Part shown: positions 1 through 5,334 of the stretch, in pieces
How positions within the stretch are numbered: the stretch's first letter is position 1
Layout of the letters: every line of letters starts with the position of its first letter
Origin: Alphaproteobacteria bacterium
GTDB taxonomy: Bacteria > Pseudomonadota > Alphaproteobacteria > Sphingomonadales > Emcibacteraceae
Direction: 5' to 3'
Assembly: GCA_002749135.1 (NCBI GenBank)
Contig: NVVY01000041.1
Location: 6,761 to 13,137 of the forward strand
Length of the DNA: 6,377 bases
The notes under the pieces: model-generated
Databases searched by the model: none
What the model saw: the letters and a program-made list of their open reading frames with translations, nothing else
Told to the model about the DNA's origin: nothing
Made by a program: the position numbers and the translations under genes

Positions 1-1726
1 CACGTAGGAAATTATGATCATCTTCCGGGTGATAGCCGCTATCTTCGATAAATTCCAGATAATCGGCATTGGTCACCAGATTACGATCAATATGAAACGC
101 CTTCATAGCCATGCGATGCTGATGAAAACGGCGCGCAGATGTTTCCCAGGGATACTGAAAGTCCACCCCGTCCCATGTATAACCCTCGATTTCAACGCCA
201 TGAACCCGGAAATCAAATTGACCTGCGGGGATAGTGACCATGCCTGCAGGAGCTTGACCCATGGGAATAGTAGGTTCAATGGGGACTATTTTCTGCGGAA
301 TTGCCTTCCATTCATTTGAAAGGCTTTGCAAGGAAACATGTGCCTGTTTTTTAATTTTACCCAGGAATACAACGAGGCCCTCAACCTCAGCACCGCTCTC
401 AACCGCAAGTATGCAACCAAACCCCTGTTTTTCCAATATAAGGTCAATAATTGCCTCACCATTCTCAATCCGGGGTTCAAGTGCCAGTCCATTCCACACA
501 TCATAATATTTCTGTCCCGTACGATGCGGCACGGCCAGCTGGTCCCCTGTCACCTCATATTCATTTCTATTGATTATTGTCCACAGGGTCGTATCCTCTC
601 CGGGAAAAGCCGTGGAAAACACACCAAATTGTAGTGTTGACGCATAAGGCTCCCAATCCTGACTAATCATCAGATGTGCAAATTTACGATAAATCCTGGA
701 AATACGCCGCAGGGTTTCCCCAGCCCTCGGTGTCAATTGATTCCAGATGCCCCAGACATTTTCCCAAGCGACATATCCGATGCCGTTGAAGAAAATATAC
801 TGAAGATCATCTGTCCGGTCTCTTCCCCAGCGATTTTCTACATTTATCATATGCCGTGGCTCAATCCATTTAAGCTTGGCAACTCCTGGGATTTCGGTTC
901 TGGTCAATTTGCCCCAGCTCTGATTATTCCACATGATATGATCATCAGCAACGGGCGTGGTCTCTGGCTGAAGAACAACGGGGTGCCCCGTTGCATCAGA
1001 TGCTGTGCGAAAAGCGCGTGGCACCGCATAATAAGTATCCCCGTTAATGCCGTCTGCCTTTACTTCTGCCGCTAGTTGCGTAATAGCGTCCCAATCCTGA
1101 ACGTCGGAATTCCGGGTTCCATTATCCCAAGGCATCGTTGGCAGAAACACCCGAACACCACGCGCATGGAAATCGGCGACAACCGTTTTAAGACCACCTA
1201 TTCCGCCAGGCAAGTCACCCGCGAGGTCAATCTGGTTGCGATCGTCAATACCAATATTGGGATATATATACCAGAGCAGGACGCTGTCTATACCACCATA
1301 GCGCGCAATAAGATCATCAAGATACCTGTCCACAGTATATTTTCCGGCAATCACGTCATAGAAATAGCGGTCCTCCACCATCATCTGCGTGTGCACAAAA
1401 TTGCTCTGGGACCAGAGCAAGTCTTCCCGCATATACTCAGAATCATCATAACCTATACGAATGAGATGCTCCTGTCGCCAGAGTTTCATACCCTGCCGCC
1501 AGGCTTCAATACTTTCATCAACATCGACCATCCAGGTCCCAACATTCTGTAATGGCCAACCCGGAACTTTGCCCGGTGTTGGTAGATGATGACTTAACAC
1601 ATGTGGTTGAACATACCCAGAGGCCAGCGGATTCGGGGCGGGGACAAAGTTTGTAGCTTCATGTGTTCGCTTATTCAACCTTCCCTGCACCTGATTTTTG
1701 AAAATTTCCGTATTTTTTTTGGACAT
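1..1726 (-). CDS. Glycoside-hydrolase-like protein fused to an FGE-sulfatase (SUMF1-type) domain, C-terminus cut by window edge
   Basis: An open frame of 575 codons runs from an ATG at 1724-1726 off the left edge. AGGA at 1737-1740 lies 10 bases upstream; an in-frame GTG at 1730-1732 is too close to it (4 bases). The N-terminus (MSKKNTEIFK) is hydrophilic with no signal peptide, so the protein is probably cytoplasmic. Residues ~60-350 alternate strand and helix like a TIM barrel: DLPGGIGGL then HARGVRVFLPTMPWDNGTR (171-205), ADGINGDTYYAVP (224-236), VVLQPE (250-255), FFNGIGYVAWENVWG (312-326). D230, E255 and E322 are plausible acidic active-site residues, by inference only. Residues ~360-480 look beta-rich, like a hydrolase C-terminal module. 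From ~494 a SUMF1/FGE-type domain begins: GMVTIPAGQFDF (495-506), then FHIDRNLVTNADYLEFIEDSGY-type sequence (544-565). The catalytic cysteines of true FGEs lie beyond the edge, so activity cannot be judged; EgtB- or PvdO-like roles are also possible. The hydrolase family is not recognised. Confidence 0.85.
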   Translation of the reverse strand, partial: MSKKNTEIFKNQVQGRLNKRTHEATNFVPAPNPLASGYVQPHVLSHHLPTPGKVPGWPLQNVGTWMVDVDESIEAWRQGMKLWRQEHLIRIGYDDSEYMREDLLWSQSNFVHTQMMVEDRYFYDVIAGKYTVDRYLDDLIARYGGIDSVLLWYIYPNIGIDDRNQIDLAGDLPGGIGGLKTVVADFHARGVRVFLPTMPWDNGTRNSDVQDWDAITQLAAEVKADGINGDTYYAVPRAFRTASDATGHPVVLQPETTPVADDHIMWNNQSWGKLTRTEIPGVAKLKWIEPRHMINVENRWGRDRTDDLQYIFFNGIGYVAWENVWGIWNQLTPRAGETLRRISRIYRKFAHLMISQDWEPYASTLQFGVFSTAFPGEDTTLWTIINRNEYEVTGDQLAVPHRTGQKYYDVWNGLALEPRIENGEAIIDLILEKQGFGCILAVESGAEVEGLVVFLGKIKKQAHVSLQSLSNEWKAIPQKIVPIEPTIPMGQAPAGMVTIPAGQFDFRVHGVEIEGYTWDGVDFQYPWETSARRFHQHRMAMKAFHIDRNLVTNADYLEFIEDSGYHPEDDHNFLR

Positions 1727-1909
1727 AGCCACTTTTTCCTAATAACCATACATTACAATGAATGAATAAATTTATTTCACAGTAACGTAGTTTAGGGGAT
1801 AAAAAAAGCTGGTCAGCGGCCACAGTTGCAAAATAGAATACCCCGCACCCAGCAAGTAACGTCTGTCGCCAGCCTCCCGAACAGGAGACTGGCGATATAT
1901 CAGATCAAA
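1727..1909. other. Intergenic gap between receptor and hydrolase-like gene
   Basis: Apart from the hairpin at 1866-1895, this gap holds a T-tract (minus strand, 1801-1807) and a perfect AT palindrome AATAAATTTATT (1765-1776) 39 bases upstream of the hydrolase-like gene's start codon. No convincing -35/-10 pair was found for that gene. It may be transcribed by read-through from the receptor gene or from a promoter too degenerate to see. Confidence 0.5.
1866..1895 (-). terminator. Strong hairpin after the TonB-dependent receptor gene, terminator-like without adjacent T-tract
   Basis: Arms 1866-1877 and 1884-1895 form a 12-bp stem around a 6-base loop. In the minus-strand RNA the stem is fully paired with one G-U wobble, and the loop reads UGUUCG. 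It begins 14 bases after the receptor stop codon. No U-run follows directly. A run of seven Ts (minus strand, 1801-1807) lies about 60 bases further on behind only weakly folding sequence. It may therefore terminate transcription, or protect the receptor mRNA 3' end while letting some transcription reach the next gene. The wobble pairs in the minus-strand RNA but is a mismatch in a plus-strand RNA, which favours a role in receptor transcription. Confidence 0.6.
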
Positions 1910-4120
1910 TTAGTATTTAACTGTATACCCAAGAGAAACCTCACGACCACGTCCAAGAAGATAATTTCTCCAGAATGTTATCTGTGACTGTGGCAATAAA
2001 TAGGTTTTATCCAAAAGATTATCTATACCAAGGGATAGAGTGCCATCACCAACTTGATAATTAATGGCCAGATTAAAGAGCGTACTTCCTTTAATATGCT
2101 CTTCACCGGATTTACCTACATTAATATCACGGTTAAATATTGTTTGTGATCCCAGAATAACGTTTCCGTCTTCCGAGAACTGCCAGTTTGCTGTAACAAT
2201 AAGCTTATTCGGGTTGATGTTGAGAACACCTATTTCCCTATTAAGGTCATTCTTACTTGGCCCTTTCTTCCCCGTAATGCTTGCATAGATAGCAGATAAG
2301 TTCAGCTCATCAGTAACATCATAAGCACCGGTAACTTCAATACCCTGAATTTTCTGCGGAGAACGATCCAAAGCAAACTCACCGTCAACTACTTTAACAC
2401 CATCCCCCAAATCCGACGTTGACTCATATATGGAAACACCAAATTTTCCATCTTCACCACTCCAACTGAAACCAATTTCCTTACTTAGAATAATGATGGC
2501 TTCCAAAGCATACACATCATTAACAGATGTTGGCGTATCATTCGGACAACCTTCCACTTTTGGTGCTGTATTGCAAGTAAGTTTACGCAACGCAAAACCC
2601 GCATTTGGGAGAGTGAAGCCTTTGGAGTATGACGCATACACTGACCATTGATTATTCACACGCCAAATTGCACCAGCATTAGGTAGCCATTCACCATAAC
2701 CAATATCACCGCCGTTAACAGACTTACGTTTTCTAAACCAGGTAGTTGTAAAATCATCAACTCTTAGATTTCCATCTTCACGACGAAGTCCACCGGTAAA
2801 AGTCAACGCGTCAATATCAAGAGAAAGCTGCATAAATGGAGCAAAACTGGTATATTTCATAGGGGGAACCCATGAACGACCCGTTAGAGCAAATCTCTGC
2901 TGCGCAATATCTTCCACAATGTCTGCCCCTATTTGCAGACCTAAGCCATCATTCCCAAACAAAGCATCTGTATTCCAGGAAGACCGCAAACCCTTCTTCT
3001 TGGATTTTATTTCTGACTGTTCAAGAAGCGTACCTACTGGTGCGAAGAGTGGGTCTTGCTTGCTCCCAGCAATTTCTGCTTCAAAACGCATTGCCTGATC
3101 AGCATCATATATCTGAATCTGCAAAGCCCCCCCAAACAGGTCATTATTCGTATAAGTCAATGTTGTCTGCTTAAAATCATTGAAAGACGCCATCGCCCCA
3201 AGAGGCTGTTGTTTAATGGCGTGTATAGGAATCTTAAATCTTTCATGATAATCCCAAATCTCAGGATGTAGAATTTCAGTGCTGTAGTTACACTGACATT
3301 CAAGAATAAAGCGACTATGAGAAATTTCAATACGTTGCGAATCATCCTCCCCAAAGTTTGTGCCAATTTTAATAAACAAGTTATTAGACTTCGAATCCCT
3401 ATCGGAACCACTAGCACCAAGGCCGATGGTTTTCCCCTCCCCATCATAAGAAATTCCTGTCTCGGCAAAAGATCCTGCAACCAAAACGTCATATTTGTCA
3501 GCTTTATAAGCAATATTCATAGCAACACGCCAACTATCACTATCCGTTTTAAATTGGGAACGATATTGTGAGGATATTTGCGCCTCAAGACCCATCTTGG
3601 TTGGGGTTTTTGTAATATAATTGATAATACCGCCAGATGCGCCAATACCTTCAGTTGAAGAAGACCCATTAACGACCTCAACCCGTGAAATAATTCCCAT
3701 ATCAGTAAAGATGCTGTCACGACTACCATCGCGCAGGGGGGATCCCTGGGGCACACCATCAAGGAGGCGTAACGCAACACGCCCACGCAATGTTTCGCCC
3801 CTTCTATCCATCTGCTGCTTTGATATACCATATCCAGGAACTGTCCTGGACAACATGGCCGTAAGGTCGGCGGTCAACGACACATCATGTTCGATTTCTG
3901 CCTGACTGATAATACTCACGGCACCCGGTATTTTGTTCAGGGCTTTACCTGTACGGCTTCCGGTAACGATAACTTCTTCAAATTCCTTTTCAGCTTTTTC
4001 CCCTTCGTCCGCTGCAAAGCTGTACGTAGATATCGACGCAAGAAGCGTCGATGCAAAAAGCACCGATACTAAGGTTTGAGCCTTAACCATAGACGATGAA
4101 TGTCGGATTATTATGTCCAT
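1910..4120 (-). CDS. TonB-dependent outer-membrane receptor, siderophore-receptor-like
   Basis: A complete 736-residue protein of normal family length. It imports a bound ligand across the outer membrane using TonB-ExbB-ExbD energy. Residues 1-36/37 are a signal peptide with a hydrophobic core at about 15-30 and an S-F-A cleavage site. A TonB box, FEEVIVTGS, is at 47-55. The plug domain spans ~56-172, with LRGRVALRLLDGVPQ (111-125), RVEVVNGSSS (146-155) and GASGGIINYITK (160-171). The barrel spans ~180-736 and includes YASYSKGFTLP (495-505), a NLLDKTY segment (701-707) and GRGREVSLGYTVKY at the C-terminus with a terminal aromatic residue. The GASGGIINYITK plug motif and GRGR-type last strand recall siderophore receptors such as the aerobactin-receptor group rather than SusC-type receptors; the ligand is unknown. 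Two close cysteine pairs occur (C275/C277 and C516/C525). The start is fixed by AGGAGG 8 bases upstream; Met11 would give a more conventional signal peptide. The gene is more AT-rich than its neighbours. Confidence 0.95.
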   Translation of the reverse strand: MDIIIRHSSSMVKAQTLVSVLFASTLLASISTYSFAADEGEKAEKEFEEVIVTGSRTGKALNKIPGAVSIISQAEIEHDVSLTADLTAMLSRTVPGYGISKQQMDRRGETLRGRVALRLLDGVPQGSPLRDGSRDSIFTDMGIISRVEVVNGSSSTEGIGASGGIINYITKTPTKMGLEAQISSQYRSQFKTDSDSWRVAMNIAYKADKYDVLVAGSFAETGISYDGEGKTIGLGASGSDRDSKSNNLFIKIGTNFGEDDSQRIEISHSRFILECQCNYSTEILHPEIWDYHERFKIPIHAIKQQPLGAMASFNDFKQTTLTYTNNDLFGGALQIQIYDADQAMRFEAEIAGSKQDPLFAPVGTLLEQSEIKSKKKGLRSSWNTDALFGNDGLGLQIGADIVEDIAQQRFALTGRSWVPPMKYTSFAPFMQLSLDIDALTFTGGLRREDGNLRVDDFTTTWFRKRKSVNGGDIGYGEWLPNAGAIWRVNNQWSVYASYSKGFTLPNAGFALRKLTCNTAPKVEGCPNDTPTSVNDVYALEAIIILSKEIGFSWSGEDGKFGVSIYESTSDLGDGVKVVDGEFALDRSPQKIQGIEVTGAYDVTDELNLSAIYASITGKKGPSKNDLNREIGVLNINPNKLIVTANWQFSEDGNVILGSQTIFNRDINVGKSGEEHIKGSTLFNLAINYQVGDGTLSLGIDNLLDKTYLLPQSQITFWRNYLLGRGREVSLGYTVKY

Positions 4121-4128
4121 AAGATAGT

Positions 4129-4134
4129 CCTCCT
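4129..4134 (-). promoter_or_regulatory. Ribosome binding site of the TonB-dependent receptor
   Basis: The minus strand reads AGGAGG here, a full Shine-Dalgarno match, 8 bases before the ATG at 4118-4120. This favours that start over the in-frame Met11 codon, although the shorter product would begin with a more typical signal peptide. Confidence 0.85.
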
Positions 4135-4152
4135 ATAATATTTTTTGCAACC

Positions 4153-4204
4153 AATCACCGGGTCGCTTAATTTTAGTATCACTTCTTTTACGAACCGTGA
4201 TTAC
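4153..4204 (-). promoter_or_regulatory. Leader segment with two mutually exclusive pairings
   Basis: In the receptor's predicted 5' leader RNA, the segment at 4197-4204 (GUAAUCAC) can pair with GUGAUAC at 4176-4182, giving a stem with one bulged base and a 14-base loop. Its AAUCAC part (4197-4202) can instead pair with GUGAUU at 4153-4158. The two pairings cannot form together. The second brings structure to within about 20 bases of the Shine-Dalgarno site. These are short stems in AT-rich DNA, so a regulatory role is only a possibility. No known riboswitch class was recognised. Confidence 0.25.
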
Positions 4205-4250
4205 ATAGTTGAAGATTCTTTACCGAATGCAAAGCCTTCCCTATTAACTA

Positions 4251-4279
4251 AGTATATTAGCCATCTGTCGAATAATCAA
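4251..4279 (-). promoter_or_regulatory. Predicted sigma70-type promoter of the TonB-dependent receptor
   Basis: On the minus strand a -35 element TTGATT (4274-4279) and a -10 element TATACT (4251-4256) are separated by exactly 17 bases. Both are close to the TTGACA/TATAAT consensus. Transcription would start near 4244, giving a leader of about 124 bases before the receptor ATG. A small dyad CTAA-N5-TTAG (4248-4260) overlaps the -10 element. The promoter lets the receptor be transcribed separately from the upstream symporter-regulator pair. Confidence 0.65.
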
Positions 4280-4352
4280 AAGCCCCTCATAGTATCTTCA
4301 GACGTTACATTTTGTTGTTTACGGATCGATAATTTTCCCCTACACAATTACC

Positions 4353-4383
4353 TTCACGCTTTAGGTGAAATGAATACATCACC
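4353..4383. promoter_or_regulatory. Operator-like cluster of TTCAC/GTGAA half-sites
   Basis: TTCAC (4353-4357) and GTGAA (4365-4369) form a perfect dyad with a 7-base spacer. GGTGA (4364-4368), overlapping the second half-site, forms a further dyad with TCACC (4379-4383), so three alternating half-sites lie within 31 bases. The cluster is about 75-105 bases upstream of the predicted -35 element, where activators including LysR-type regulators often bind. It does not have the exact T-N11-A spacing of a classical LysR box, so binding by the adjacent regulator is only inferred. Confidence 0.35.
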
Positions 4384-4388
4384 AGCCT

Positions 4389-4440
4389 ATCTTATAAGCG
4401 GTTTCTCCCGGATTTAAGCCTATAAGATTGCCTCAATCTT
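4389..4440 (-). repeat. Two overlapping inverted repeats just after the LysR-type regulator gene
   Basis: Hairpin A is a perfect 7-bp stem, AAGATTG (4424-4430) with CAATCTT (4434-4440), and a 3-base loop. Hairpin B pairs 4389-4399 (ATCTTATAAGC) with 4418-4428 (GCCTATAAGAT) across 18 bases; in the minus-strand RNA all 11 positions pair, one as G-U. They share 4424-4428, so only one can form at a time. Hairpin A starts 12 bases past the regulator's stop codon. Neither is followed by a T-run, so they resemble a 3'-end structure or a weak terminator rather than a standard intrinsic terminator. Confidence 0.45.
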
Positions 4441-4452
4441 TATTGCTATATT

Positions 4453-5307
4453 TCAGATTTCTTGAAGGAATGCCTTAAGAAGGCGTATACGAATTGATGA
4501 GCGGCACCAGACCACACCAACGCGGCGTGGTTTACATTGTAGGGGCAAAGGAATACGCACAACATCAAGTTTTTCCGGCCAGGGGCGTGCCCAGTCAGGG
4601 ACTAGGGCCACACCCAAACCACGGTCCACCATAACAGCAATAGCGTGTAGAGAATTCAGCTCAAAACGTTCAATTGGCACAATATCGGCCTCGCGCAGAT
4701 ATTCATCAACCTGATGCCCGCCCCACCAATTTCGGTCATATCGGATCAGATGTTGCGTAGCAAGAAGTTCGTGGGGGTCACAACCAGCCATATTTTGTGG
4801 CGCAAGGACAACCAGGGGCTCTTCGCGCACCAATTTCCAACTCACGGTCTTGTTCAAAGCAAACGGAGCCTCCAGTACAAAAGCGGCATCCAATTCACCA
4901 TTTTCAACTGCCCGGTGCAGATCAATAGACAGTCCGGTGCGGATGGAAACGGTGATCTGGGGAAACTTCTTTATAACACGGGATAAGATATCTGGCACGA
5001 TGCCCGTTAGTGCGGTCCCCCCTGCCCCAATGCGAAGTTCACCACCGATGGCATCATCAATGGCAACCGTATGAAGGTCAGCCACATCCCGCAAAAGATT
5101 ACGCGCCCTTTCCAATATGCCTGCCCCCGCCTCGGTCACAACAACCGTATGGCCTGACCGCCGAATGAGCGGCGCACCAATTTGACGTTCAAGTGTTCGG
5201 GTTTGCTGTGCCACAGCTGCGGGGGTAATATTCAGTTGACGGGCAGCCGCAGCCATTGAGCCACAATCAACCACCGCCACGAATGTACTCAGAAACTTAG
5301 TATTCAT
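4453..5307 (-). CDS. LysR-type transcriptional regulator
   Basis: A complete 284-residue protein, slightly short of the usual ~300 for the family. The N-terminal winged helix-turn-helix covers residues ~3-62, with the recognition region SMAAAARQLNITPAAVAQQ (17-35) followed by RTLERQIGAPLIRRSG and VVVTEAG. A linker helix (to ~85) leads to a periplasmic-binding-protein-like effector domain (~90-284), with GELRIGAGGTAL at its start and the common GLGVALVPDW segment (230-239). It should bind DNA as a tetramer and respond to a small molecule, probably related to the transported compound. The start is supported by GAGGG (5317-5321) 9 bases upstream. It follows the symporter by 27 bases on the same strand, so the two are probably co-transcribed. 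This differs from the divergent layout usual for the family. Likely targets are its own operon and the receptor promoter, by inference. Confidence 0.95.
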   Translation of the reverse strand: MNTKFLSTFVAVVDCGSMAAAARQLNITPAAVAQQTRTLERQIGAPLIRRSGHTVVVTEAGAGILERARNLLRDVADLHTVAIDDAIGGELRIGAGGTALTGIVPDILSRVIKKFPQITVSIRTGLSIDLHRAVENGELDAAFVLEAPFALNKTVSWKLVREEPLVVLAPQNMAGCDPHELLATQHLIRYDRNWWGGHQVDEYLREADIVPIERFELNSLHAIAVMVDRGLGVALVPDWARPWPEKLDVVRIPLPLQCKPRRVGVVWCRSSIRIRLLKAFLQEI

Positions 5308-5334
5308 TCTTTCATTCCCTCAAACATGTGCCCG

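Noticed and set aside
674..1552. Two adjacent plus-strand open frames of 133 and 158 codons.
   Set aside because: They lie antisense to the continuous 575-codon minus-strand frame, whose protein shows recognisable domain motifs. The plus-strand products show none.
1765..1784. AATAAATTTATT palindrome next to a minus-strand TGTGA half-site, considered as a CRP or other operator.
   Set aside because: Only one CRP half-site is present with no matching second half, and short AT palindromes are common by chance in AT-rich gaps.
1801..1821. T-run of seven preceded by GC-rich sequence, considered as an intrinsic terminator.
   Set aside because: On the minus strand the preceding bases form only three to four pairs around a very small or mismatched loop, too weak to call on its own.
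4241..4260. AT-rich sequence over the receptor -10 element considered as a Fur box.
   Set aside because: Only a 4-bp dyad is present, and it does not match the GATAAT-type repeats of a Fur site well.
4145..4417. Plus-strand open frame of 90 codons filling most of the intergenic region.
   Set aside because: It starts with TTG, has no Shine-Dalgarno site, its product resembles no known protein, and it covers the promoter and repeat elements of the opposite strand.
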